Assembly: GCF_028368935.1 (NCBI RefSeq) | Contig: NZ_JAQNDK010000002.1 | Span: 1 to 64,000, forward strand | Reading direction: 5' to 3' | Source: Sorangium aterium | GTDB lineage: Bacteria; Myxococcota_A; Polyangia; Polyangiales; Polyangiaceae | Length of the DNA: 64,000 nucleotides | Part shown: piece after piece, positions 1 to 7,553 of the stretch | Numbering within the stretch: the stretch's first letter is position 1 | Layout of the letters: each line of letters opens with the position of its first letter | Position numbers and translations under genes: made by a program | The notes under the pieces: generated by a model | The model's input: the letters and a program-made list of their open reading frames with translations, nothing else | What the model was told of the DNA's origin: nothing | Databases searched by the model: none

Positions 1-1339
1 CACCGAAGTAGAAGTAGCTCGACGACATGCCGGCGAAGCGCAGCCCGCCCGCGGGGTTCATCGCGATGACGTCGGCGCTCGAGCACACGTGGAGCGAGCG
101 CCCGCCGGCGTCCTCGAGGTGGCAGAGGACCTTCTTGCCGTGGCTCCTCAGGTTGCGGATCGCGTCGGAGACCTCCTCGGCGTGGGCGAGCGAGCTGGCC
201 GGCTCCGCGCGGAGCACGAGGGCGACGCCGGAGACCTCCGGGTCCTCGGCGAGGCGCCAGAGCTGCTGGAGGAGCCGCGTGTGCCTGCGCACGCCCGGGG
301 TCGAGTCGAGGCGGACGCGGACGACGCGGGCCGGCAGCTGGACGCCCCGCTCGGAGAAGCTGCGGAGCGCGACGCCGGCGTAGAAGCCGGTGCCGCTCTT
401 CGTGAGGGCGTTGCCGAAGACGCCGCCGGCGGAGACCTGGAGCTCGTCGACGTTGACGTCGAGGCCGGCCATGGCGGCGATCTTCGGGCCGCCGTCGGCC
501 GTGAGGTCGCGTAGCGTCACGTCGCCCCGGAGCGTGCCCACGTAGGGCACGCGCAGGCCGAGGGTCGCCCGGGGCGTCCAGGCGCCGCTCTCGTCGGGGT
601 CGCTGTTCTCGACGTAGGAGGTCTCGAGCCCGATCTCGAGCGCGCGCCTGCCGCCCGCGGGCCGCACGGCGACGCCGAAGTCGTAGCTGCGCTCGATGGC
701 CTCGCGGAGGCGGTTCTCGGGGCGGTTCCAGTCGCGCGCGACGGCCGAGAGCGAGAGCCAGGTGGAGGGCCGGAGCGTGACGCCGCTCGTGAGCGAGAAG
801 TACCCGTCGAGCGCCGGCGCGTCGGAGCTGCCCCAGCCGAGCGTCGTGCCGAAGGCGAAGGTGGGGCCGGTGTCGAGGGCGAGCCCCCAGCGGACCCAGC
901 GCGACGGGCTGTCGAACGGCGACGGCGCGCCGTCGGGCGGGTCGAGGAAGTCGAGCCGCAGGCCTGTCGACACGTACCAGAGCGGCACGCCGAGCGCGAT
1001 CGAGTGGCCACGCGCGGGCAGCGGCGAGGCGGAGCCCGTGTGGACCCAGGTCCACCGGAGCTCGGTGCCCGGGAGGAAGGAGAGGTTCGCGGGGTTCACC
1101 GCGATGGCCGAGGTGTCGTCGCTGCTGGCGACGGGCTTGCCAGGATCGGGGAGCGGCTGCGAGGGGCCGTCGGCCGGCGCGGCGTGCGCGGCCGTGGCGC
1201 CGGCGAGCGCGCAGAGGCCCGCGCACAGGCCGAGCAGCGCGGCGGCGACGCTGGCGGGGTGAGTGATGCTTCCGAGCCGCCCCAGCCGGGCGGGGCGCGA
1301 GGAGCGGGCGGGGCTTTGGGGGCGGGGTAGGTTGTTCAT
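1..1339 (-). CDS. SppA-like (S49) protease with N-terminal beta-rich domain, partial
   Basis: The reading frame runs leftwards off the window with no stop, so only the N-terminal 446 codons are present. A basic N-terminus and hydrophobic segment (about residues 20-45, Ala/Leu-rich, ending near AHAAPA) look like a signal peptide. Residues about 60-310 are rich in alternating aromatic and polar strands (RWTWVHTG, YDFGVAVRP, GTGFYAGVAL) and resemble an outer-membrane-barrel-like region. From about residue 325 the sequence matches the SppA/S49 fold: VVRVRLDSTPG, GVALVLRAEP, AIRNLRSHGKKVLCHLED, ADVIAMNPAGGLRFAG. S49 peptidases degrade cleaved signal peptides using Ser/Lys; the catalytic Ser would lie beyond the window. 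The start ATG overlaps the stop of the upstream DUF2505 gene (ATGA), implying coupled translation. The family call is firm for the C-terminal part; the barrel is inference. Confidence 0.75.
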   Translation of the reverse strand, partial: MNNLPRPQSPARSSRPARLGRLGSITHPASVAAALLGLCAGLCALAGATAAHAAPADGPSQPLPDPGKPVASSDDTSAIAVNPANLSFLPGTELRWTWVHTGSASPLPARGHSIALGVPLWYVSTGLRLDFLDPPDGAPSPFDSPSRWVRWGLALDTGPTFAFGTTLGWGSSDAPALDGYFSLTSGVTLRPSTWLSLSAVARDWNRPENRLREAIERSYDFGVAVRPAGGRRALEIGLETSYVENSDPDESGAWTPRATLGLRVPYVGTLRGDVTLRDLTADGGPKIAAMAGLDVNVDELQVSAGGVFGNALTKSGTGFYAGVALRSFSERGVQLPARVVRVRLDSTPGVRRHTRLLQQLWRLAEDPEVSGVALVLRAEPASSLAHAEEVSDAIRNLRSHGKKVLCHLEDAGGRSLHVCSSADVIAMNPAGGLRFAGMSSSYFYFG

Positions 1340-1833
1340 GCGCGGATGAGCTCCCGGAGCGTATCCGCTTCCGCGTCGTACGTCCGCTGGACCTCGGCGA
1401 GGGCGAGGCGCTCGACGAGCGGGCCGAGCAGGTTCAGCCGGATCTGGATGTCGCCATCGACGCGGCGGCGGGTGCGGCCCTGGGGCAGGCGCTCGAGCCG
1501 GTATGTCCCCGCCGAGCGGAAGTAGCTGCGCCACTGCTCCTTCGGGCTGACCTGCCACGTGGAGGCGTGGTCCGAGAGGCGGTAGGTCGAGCGCTCCTCC
1601 CAGGACATGGCGTCCTTCGCGACGGGGTAGCTCCGGAAGATCGGCAGCGGCGCGCTCGCCTGGAAGCGCAGGACGCGGAGGAGCTCGCCGTCGCGGAGCG
1701 CGTGCTCGACGGTCACGACGCTCTCGAGGGAGGCGACCCGCGTGGCGAGCCGAGGCCCGAGGTCCGGCGAGAGCACGGCGAGCTCCACGGCGTCGAGGGG
1801 CGCGTCGAGCTCGTGCGAGATGGTGAAGTGCAC
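1336..1833 (-). CDS. DUF2505 / START-like lipid-binding family protein
   Basis: A 165-residue protein starting at a GTG (VHFTISHEL). No in-frame ATG gives a sensible N-terminus: further upstream the frame crosses the 21-bp repeat tract and antisense to the next gene. The pattern (FTISHELDAPLDAVELAVLSPDL, then TVEHALRDGELLRVLRFQA, YRLERLPQGRTRRRVDGDIQIRL, and a C-terminal amphipathic helix) fits the DUF2505 branch of the START/SRPBCC superfamily, small helix-grip proteins with a hydrophobic pocket. The ligand is unknown. Its TGA overlaps the ATG of the SppA-like gene by four bases, so the two are probably one transcription unit. Family call moderately sure; function not known. Confidence 0.7.
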   Translation of the reverse strand: MHFTISHELDAPLDAVELAVLSPDLGPRLATRVASLESVVTVEHALRDGELLRVLRFQASAPLPIFRSYPVAKDAMSWEERSTYRLSDHASTWQVSPKEQWRSYFRSAGTYRLERLPQGRTRRRVDGDIQIRLNLLGPLVERLALAEVQRTYDAEADTLRELIRA

Positions 1834-1959
1834 GCGGCCTTGTAACACGCGGCGGAGGCCAGTCGCGGGCAGGCCGGAGCGGAGTCGATGAGGGCACAAC
1901 GGTGTGAGGCGCCTCGCGCGATGGCGACTGCGAGCCGCCTGGCGAGAGGATCGGGCGCG

Positions 1960-2043
1960 GGAGCGATCGGGACGGGCGCGGGAGCGATCGGGACGGGCGC
2001 GGGAGCGATCGGGACGGGCGCGGGAGCAATCGGGACGGGCGCG
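1960..2043. repeat. 4 x 21-bp tandem repeat
   Basis: Four head-to-tail 21-bp units (GGAGCGATCGGGACGGGCGCG) lie between two minus-strand genes. The first three are identical and the fourth differs by one base (CAATC for CGATC). The tract is in the 218-bp gap after the unknown protein at 2052-2912 and before the DUF2505 start. Each unit contains the palindrome CGATCG (the fourth has lost it). It could be read as coding in several frames, but no credible gene uses it. Confidence 0.9.
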
Positions 2044-2051
2044 GAGGCGCC

Positions 2052-2912
2052 TCAGATCGGCGCTGTTTGCTCCAGGGCGGTTTCCACCTTCGCCTTCTTG
2101 GCCTTCAGACGGGAGCGCCGGCTCAGGGTCGTCCGGTGGCGCGACACGAACCTGGCCGCGATCTTGGGCTGGTCGCGAAAGGCGTAACGGCCGCCTTCGC
2201 GGATCTCCTTGGCGAGCTCGTCGGCGGCCCAGAAGCAACGGTTGCGCAGATCCAGCGCGTGCGCGGCGCTCGCGTCCGAGGCCTCGTTGGCGGCGGCGTC
2301 TTCGAGCGCATCGGCGAGCGCCTTGGCCCGCGCGAGATCCTTCGTCGTGATATCGGTCACCCCGAGCGATCCCTCGTGCTCGGACCAGAAATCGACGAGA
2401 TCGCGCAGGTCCTGGATGGTGTCCGACAGGCCTGAGCCGTCGGCGATGCGCGAGAGCTCCGCCTGGGCGGCTTCGTCGTTGCGGCAGCCCCACCGGCCGC
2501 CGGCCACGAGCTTCGCGTCGAGCGCCTCGGCCTCGTCGCGGAGCTTGCGCTGCGCGGACGTGAGCGTCACGGCGCCGCGCGCCCTCTGCCATGCCTTCTC
2601 GAGTGCGCCGAGGCGCCGCGCGAAGCGCGCGAGGAGATCCACCTTGTCGGAGGTGATACCGATCCTCGACAGACGCGCTCGCTGCGCGTGCGCGAGGCGC
2701 GCCAGGGAGGTGAGCTCGCGCTCCTCGACGCCCGAGGGCATGTCGGGGGCAGACGCGTAGCCCGGGTCGAGCGCGAGGAGCGCCTCGTCGGTGGTGGGGT
2801 CGTGGGGCGTTGCGGCCGGGCGCTTCGCCTTTGCTACCGGCGTCCTGCTGGACGACCTGGCTTTGGAAGACGTGGATTCGAGTGTGTTCGCGACGATGCG
2901 TCTCGGGGGCAT
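2052..2912 (-). CDS. Unknown Ala/Arg-rich helical protein
   Basis: A 286-residue protein with no family I recognise. The N-terminal 40 residues are Ser/Lys/Arg-rich (SKARSSSRTPVAKAKRP) and likely disordered. Residues about 60-270 are predicted largely helical with heptad-like spacing (LARLAHAQRARLSRIG, DLLARFARRLGALEKAWQRA, LRDEAEALDAKLVAGGRWG, AKALADALEDAAANEASDA). A short conserved-looking stretch, GGRYAFRDQPKIAARF, precedes a very basic tail (SRHRTTLSRRSRLKAKKAKVE). Composition resembles DNA- or surface-associated structural proteins found near the start of secreted-gene clusters, but that is only an impression. A good Shine-Dalgarno (GGAGGGATCC) precedes the ATG. It is a real gene by codon bias; function unknown. 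Confidence 0.7.
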   Translation of the reverse strand: MPPRRIVANTLESTSSKARSSSRTPVAKAKRPAATPHDPTTDEALLALDPGYASAPDMPSGVEERELTSLARLAHAQRARLSRIGITSDKVDLLARFARRLGALEKAWQRARGAVTLTSAQRKLRDEAEALDAKLVAGGRWGCRNDEAAQAELSRIADGSGLSDTIQDLRDLVDFWSEHEGSLGVTDITTKDLARAKALADALEDAAANEASDASAAHALDLRNRCFWAADELAKEIREGGRYAFRDQPKIAARFVSRHRTTLSRRSRLKAKKAKVETALEQTAPI

Positions 2913-3529
2913 GGATCCCTCCTGGTTGAGAAGTACCGGAGGATGGTTGCGTATCGAGAGTGGCTGTCAAGGTCGTTTGGCGCGCTGAGGCGCCTGAATC
3001 CTGCTGCGCTGAGCCGTTCGCGCGACATCGAGGGAGAGGCAGCCGGCGAGGAGAGGAGGGGCGGGGTGCTGTAATCGGTTGTAATCGAGCGGGTGTTGAC
3101 ACGGCGGGAGATGCCGCACATAGATGGTCGCGCGGCCCTGTCCACGGTGCCCGATGGCCGCGGAGCAGTCCGCCGCTCGTCGGCTGCATGGTCTGGTGCG
3201 CATCCGTCGCTCCGCCACACCATCACCTCGGGGCGTGCATGCGTGCGTGCCGAGGCGCCCAGGATGCCTGCGGGAAACCCCCGCCCCTGAACCTGCTAGA
3301 CGGTGCCCTCGCCCAGCGCTGCTTCTCGCGAACGTTGGTTTTCGACCGCGCCAAGCCCCGCGACATCTCGATGCCAGAGCAGGAAATCGCAGGCTGACGT
3401 GGAGTGTATTCGCTTTTTGGTGCGTTGATCGGCGACGTTGCCAGGAAAGAGACCGAGCCGTCGCATGGTCGTCTTCCTGGCGTGATGCGCAGCTGCTGAA
3501 GCGGTGCGGCTAGTGCTTGGGAGAAGAAT
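2913..3529. other. Intergenic region between divergent genes
   Basis: About 620 bp separate the unknown minus-strand protein from the Cys-rich lipoprotein. Several frames are open here, but none has myxobacterial codon bias or a protein-like composition. The stretch is lower in GC than the surroundings in places (ATTCGCTTTTTGGTG around 3408). It holds the promoter candidate at 3096-3124 and presumably the promoter of the minus-strand gene. A short direct repeat (TGTAATCG) occurs twice around 3070-3087. Confidence 0.6.
3096..3124 (+). promoter_or_regulatory. Candidate sigma70-type promoter
   Basis: TTGACA (3096-3101), a 17-nt spacer and CATAGA (3119-3124) form a good -35 with a moderate -10. 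The direct repeat TGTAATCG lies just upstream. It faces the Cys-rich lipoprotein, leaving a leader of about 400 nt, which is long. Only sequence likeness supports it. Confidence 0.35.
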
Positions 3530-4006
3530 ATGTGTTCGAGTTTCGTTGATGAGTGCGTTTGCGGAGCCATCGCGTTGCTTGCTGCTGGATGCGTGGCCTC
3601 GGGCGAGCCGGAGACAGAGCTGTCCGGCGAGCCCCAAGAAGATATCTACGGCGCTCAGGGTGTGCAGTCGATAGACGAGGCGCCCGAGCTGCCGCAGGAG
3701 CCCCTCTCGGACTCCGAACGTCAAGAGCCTTGCGTCGGGGAGCAGGGTGTGGCCGACAAGCTGAGCGGCGATGCGGCAAGCTACGTGTCAGCCGATTCTT
3801 ACGGTGACTGTGGGTACACTGGCGGACCAGGTCTAGGTTGCCAGGCTGGATGGGTGTGGTGTGGCTGGTATCCAAAATGGTGCTCGTGTAAAGTGATGCG
3901 CATGCGTGAGGTTTGTCGGACGTGTGAGTGGAGCGAGCATCAGCTGAATTGTGGTGATTACGTGCCTACCGGCGTTGTCGTCGAAACGCCGATGCCTTGT
4001 TGCTAG
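3530..4006 (+). CDS. Small Cys-rich lipoprotein, unknown
   Basis: A 158-residue protein. The N-terminus (CVCGAIALLAAGCVASGE) is a short lipoprotein signal with lipobox LAAGC at about residues 17-21, followed by an acidic linker (TELSGEPQEDIYG, EAPELPQEPLSDSE). The C-terminal half carries about 11 cysteines in a compact arrangement (DCGYTGGPGLGCQAGWVWCGW, WCSCKVMRMREVCRTCEW, NCGDYV, PMPCC), as expected for a disulfide-stabilised secreted domain. A Shine-Dalgarno GGGAGAAG precedes the ATG. It is expected to be membrane-anchored by lipid. I recognise no family. Lower GC than its neighbours suggests relatively recent arrival or relaxed codon use. Confidence 0.7.
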   Translation: MCSSFVDECVCGAIALLAAGCVASGEPETELSGEPQEDIYGAQGVQSIDEAPELPQEPLSDSERQEPCVGEQGVADKLSGDAASYVSADSYGDCGYTGGPGLGCQAGWVWCGWYPKWCSCKVMRMREVCRTCEWSEHQLNCGDYVPTGVVVETPMPCC

Positions 4007-4100
4007 GCGACTCATGAAGATTCCGAGGGTCGCCGCCCGCTCGGTGAGCTCGGGCGGTAGCGGCGCCTGCGTCGCGCCGCTCGCGTGCCTCGCGAGCGCA

Positions 4101-4314
4101 CCTCGGCGGGACGAGGCGGGGAACGGACAGAGGAACGCAGCGGACCTGGCTGCTCTCCGTCGACACCGACGGGGAGGTGCGCTGCAAGTACGAAGGTGAG
4201 GTTGGCACGCCGAGCCGGATCAATGAAGTCACGTCGCCCCCTGGCGGTCGGTTCGCGGCGGCCGGGTTCCACGATTTCGTCTATGCGGTGGTCCGCCCGA
4301 AGGCGTGCCCGTGA
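4101..4314 (+). pseudogene. 3' fragment of a copy of the 7554-8843 lipoprotein gene
   Basis: Bases 4101-4314 align without gaps to 8630-8843, the last 70 or so codons of the lipoprotein gene downstream, including the stop codon. In the lipoprotein frame it reads RTWLLSVDTDGEV, then KYEGEVGTPSRIN, then HDFVYAVVRPKACP and stop; the intact gene has RTWLISVDTDGEL and DFVYAVVRPKACP. Identity is roughly 85% by eye. No start or signal peptide precedes it, and the frame is closed by TGA shortly upstream (4045-4047). I infer a degraded copy left by duplication of the lipoprotein gene. Confidence 0.85.
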
Positions 4315-4451
4315 GCGGCGGAAGGTCAACCTACGGGCCGGCCTCACGCATGCATGCAGCGGCTGAGCGCGTGTGCGGCGGCGCCGCGATCGAGCGCGTG
4401 ACCGGCGCGCGCGTGGAGCATGCAGTGACGTCGAGCCGATGCCCGGCGTGA

Positions 4452-7415
4452 ATGCCGGCCGAGCGGGCGCATCGAACCGGCCGTATGCATCGCTTCGATG
4501 ACCCCACGCCCGCCGAGCGACCATCTCCGTCTTTCACCGGCGGCCCGTCACCTGGCGGTGCGTGGCGCCCGCCCCGCTCCCGCGAACCCGCGGCGCGCGC
4601 GCTGCGGCTGCCCTGCGCCGCGCCGGCTCGCCGCCGCGGCGCGGGGCTCTCGACCGCGCTCCGGCTCTGCCTCATGGCGTCCGCCGCCGTGTTTTCCGCC
4701 GGTTGCGCGAGCGGCCTGCAGGACGAGCTCGACCCCGCCGAGGCCGAGCTGCGCGCCCTCTTCCCGGAGCAGGCCGGGCTGGTGCTCGCCGCCGACGGCG
4801 CCCTGGCGCGCGGCGAGCTCGGCTATTCCGCGGCGACGGCGCGCGGCGAGGCCGCGCCGGGCAGCGGCTCGTCGGCGCGGGGGCTCGTCGTCCACCTGCC
4901 CGAGCACGGGAGCGAGGAGATCCGGATCGAGCTGCCGGACGGCTTTCGCGTGCGCGTCCGCGAGCGCAGCGGGCTCGGCGCCGGACGGCTCGTGGGGACT
5001 CAGAAGATCACCGGCGGAGATGCCGTCGCGTATGCGCACGAAGGTGGGTATTCCTTCTGGACGGCGGCGCGCGGGGGATACGAAGAGTGGCTCCTCCTCC
5101 GGCCGGGCACCTTCCGGCCGGACGCGCCGGTCGCCGCGTGGTCCGTTCAGGGCGCGACGCTGCGGCGGCGCGGCGCGGCGATCGAGCTCGCCGACGAGGC
5201 CGGCGTCGCGCGCCTCGCCGTGACGGCGCCGTCGGCCTTCGCGCGCGGGGGCCGGAGGGTCTCGACGCGCCTCGACGCCGAGGGCTCGACGCTCTCGCTC
5301 TGGGTTGACGCCCCGCCGGAGGAGGCCGTGCTGGTGGACCCGCTGTGGGTGGCGACCGGGAGGATGATCACGTCGCGCGCCGAGCACACGGCGACCTTGC
5401 TGGAGGACGGCAGGGTCCTCATCGCGGGGGGGTTCCTGGGCGTGGACGAGGGGTTCACTTGCAATCCGAGTTTCTCGACGACGCCGCTCGGCAGCGCGGA
5501 GATCTACGATCCCGCGACGGGCGCGTTCCTTGCGGCGGCGCCGATGGCTGCTGTGCAAGGCGTTCACACCGCGACACGCCTCGCGGACGGGAGGGTGCTC
5601 GTCATCGGCGAAGAGGCCGGAGGCACGAGCGCCGAGATCTACGATGACGCGCTCGATGCATGGCGAGCGGCCTCGGCACCATCGGTGTCGCGGTCGAGAC
5701 CCACGGCCACGCTGCTCGACGACGGGCGGGTCCTCCTCACCGGAGGAAGGGCCGGGTCTGCGGCGACGGAGAGCACCGAGATCTACGACGCGGCGACCGA
5801 CACGTGGGCCCCGGGACCCCCCATGCTGAATGCCCGCGCCGCTCACCAGGCCACGCGCCTGCTCGATGGGCGCGTGCTGGTCACGGGCGGCACCTACGGC
5901 GCGGCCGCGGGTGCCGTCGAGATCTTCGACCCGGCGACAGCGACCTGGTCGGCCGCGGCGCCGCTCGGCGACGGCAATCGCTGGCTGACGGCGACGCTGC
6001 TCCTCGACGGACGCGTGCTCGTCACGGGCCTCGCAGGCGCCGCCGAGGTCTACGATCCTGCTGTGGACGCGTGGACCGCAGCGCCAGGCAAGTGGGGCGA
6101 CACGCCGGCGACGGGCTCGTGGGATGACGGGACCTACGTGACCGGGCTCGGCGTGCTCGGCGAGGCGGCGGCGCGGCTCCCCGTCGGCCAGGTCATGATC
6201 AGCGGAGGAATCGAGGCGATCTACTATGCGGACCCCTGGGGAGGGACCAGCTGCAGTTCGCTCTATCTGGAGCACGCCCACGACACCTACGATCGAGTCC
6301 AGCTCTACGATCCGGTAACGAACGCGTGGTCGCCGGGCGACAGCATCCCAACTCTGCGGGGTTATCACTCCGCCACGTCGCTCGATGACGGCGGAGTCCT
6401 CGTGGCGGGCGGGTACACGTGGCTCTGGTCGACGCGCGAGGGCGTCAGCACGGACAACGCCGTCGTGTATGCCAGCGACCCCTTGATGAACGGCGCGCCC
6501 TGCTCGACCGCCGCACGATGCGCAAGCGGGATCTGCGTGGACGGCGTGTGCTGCGCGTCGCCGTGCAGCGGTGCTGAGTGCATCGCCTGCTCCATCGCGG
6601 CGGGGGGCACGGTGGACGGGGTGTGCACGCCTGCCCACGGCGTCCCGTGTGACGACGGCGACGCGTGCACGCTCGACGATTCCTGCGACGCCGGGGTGTG
6701 CGCCGGAGATCCATCGAGCAGCGCGGAGTGCGGCGCTGGAGAGGGGGGCGGTGGCGAGGGCGGCGCCGGCGCTGGCGCTGGAGGCGCTGGCGCCGGCAAT
6801 GGCGGTGCCAACGCTGGCGAGGGGGGCGCCGTCGCTGGAGCAGGAGGCAATGGCGGCGCTAACGCTGGTGCAGGGGGCGCTGGCGCTGGAGGTGGTGGTG
6901 CTGGAGCAGGAGGCGCTGGCAACGGCGGCGCCGGTGCTGGCGAGGAAGGCGCCGGCGCTGGCAACGGCGGCGCGGGCGCTGGCGAGGGAGGCGCTGGCAA
7001 CGGCGGCGCGGGCGCTGGCGAGGGAGGCGCTGGCAACGGCGGCGCGGGCGCTGGCGAGGGAGGCGCTGGCAACGGCGGCGCGGGCGCTGGCGAGGGAGGC
7101 GCCGGCGCTGGAGACACCGGCAACGGCGGCCCCGGCGCAGGAGGCGCTGGCGCCGGCAATGGCGGCGCCAACGCTGGCGCAGGAGGCGCTGACGCTGGCG
7201 AGGGGGGCGCCGGAACCGGCAACGGCGGAGCTACCAGCGCGGGAAGCGCCGGCGCGAGCGACGTCGATTCCAGCACGACCCCGCCTTCCAGCAGCGGTTG
7301 CAGCGCGGCGGGCTCGAGCTCCGACTGGCAGCCTGTCGCCGCTGGGCTCGCGATGCTCCTCCGCGCGCGCCGCAGGCGGGCCCGCCGTGCGCCGCCCCCT
7401 CGCGACGTCGCATAG
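4452..7415 (+). CDS. Kelch-repeat lipoprotein with Gly/Ala repeat and MYXO-CTERM-like tail
   Basis: About 975-987 residues. The start is uncertain: ATG at 4452 or 4485 gives a long Arg-rich N-region before the hydrophobic stretch LSTALRLCLMASAAVFSAGC, whose Cys is a likely lipidation site. Residues about 290-650 hold six or seven kelch-type blades with the recurring core HxATxLxDGRVLxxGG, forming a beta-propeller. A Cys-rich EGF-like stretch follows (CASGICVDGVCCASPC, CDDGDACTLDDSCDAGVC), then about 160 residues of Gly/Ala/Asn/Glu repeats. The C-terminus has SSGCSAAG, a hydrophobic helix and an Arg cluster (LRARRRRARR), as in MYXO-CTERM sorting signals. Probably surface-exposed; ligand unknown. 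Confidence 0.85.
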   Translation: MPAERAHRTGRMHRFDDPTPAERPSPSFTGGPSPGGAWRPPRSREPAARALRLPCAAPARRRGAGLSTALRLCLMASAAVFSAGCASGLQDELDPAEAELRALFPEQAGLVLAADGALARGELGYSAATARGEAAPGSGSSARGLVVHLPEHGSEEIRIELPDGFRVRVRERSGLGAGRLVGTQKITGGDAVAYAHEGGYSFWTAARGGYEEWLLLRPGTFRPDAPVAAWSVQGATLRRRGAAIELADEAGVARLAVTAPSAFARGGRRVSTRLDAEGSTLSLWVDAPPEEAVLVDPLWVATGRMITSRAEHTATLLEDGRVLIAGGFLGVDEGFTCNPSFSTTPLGSAEIYDPATGAFLAAAPMAAVQGVHTATRLADGRVLVIGEEAGGTSAEIYDDALDAWRAASAPSVSRSRPTATLLDDGRVLLTGGRAGSAATESTEIYDAATDTWAPGPPMLNARAAHQATRLLDGRVLVTGGTYGAAAGAVEIFDPATATWSAAAPLGDGNRWLTATLLLDGRVLVTGLAGAAEVYDPAVDAWTAAPGKWGDTPATGSWDDGTYVTGLGVLGEAAARLPVGQVMISGGIEAIYYADPWGGTSCSSLYLEHAHDTYDRVQLYDPVTNAWSPGDSIPTLRGYHSATSLDDGGVLVAGGYTWLWSTREGVSTDNAVVYASDPLMNGAPCSTAARCASGICVDGVCCASPCSGAECIACSIAAGGTVDGVCTPAHGVPCDDGDACTLDDSCDAGVCAGDPSSSAECGAGEGGGGEGGAGAGAGGAGAGNGGANAGEGGAVAGAGGNGGANAGAGGAGAGGGGAGAGGAGNGGAGAGEEGAGAGNGGAGAGEGGAGNGGAGAGEGGAGNGGAGAGEGGAGNGGAGAGEGGAGAGDTGNGGPGAGGAGAGNGGANAGAGGADAGEGGAGTGNGGATSAGSAGASDVDSSTTPPSSSGCSAAGSSSDWQPVAAGLAMLLRARRRRARRAPPPRDVA
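6960..7103. repeat. 4 x 36-bp tandem repeat in kelch lipoprotein
   Basis: Four nearly identical 36-bp units encode GNGGAGAGEGGA each. They sit inside a broader degenerate Gly/Ala-rich tract from about 6735 to 7240 built from the same GGCGCTGGC-like words. The tract links the Cys-rich domain to the C-terminal sorting signal and probably forms a flexible stalk. It is likely to vary in copy number between strains. Confidence 0.9.
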
Positions 7416-7553
7416 AAAGTCTTCACCGGGGGCTTGCTCCGCTCGCGCGCCCGGCATGATCGCCCGCCGGGCGCTTTGGCTGAGAACAGCTCAATGTCAT
7501 CGAGGTTCATGCCATCCTTGAATGTAGGGCACGCTGGTTGCAGGAGGCGCTTC

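Noticed and set aside
2960-3513. Open frames between the unknown protein and the Cys-rich lipoprotein
   Set aside because: Rich in Arg, Pro, Cys with no codon bias; not supported as genes.
6960-7103. Possible CRISPR-like array
   Set aside because: Repeats are coding, in frame, without spacers; they are protein repeats. The same holds for the other tandem repeats in genes, and the intergenic 21-bp tract has no spacers either.
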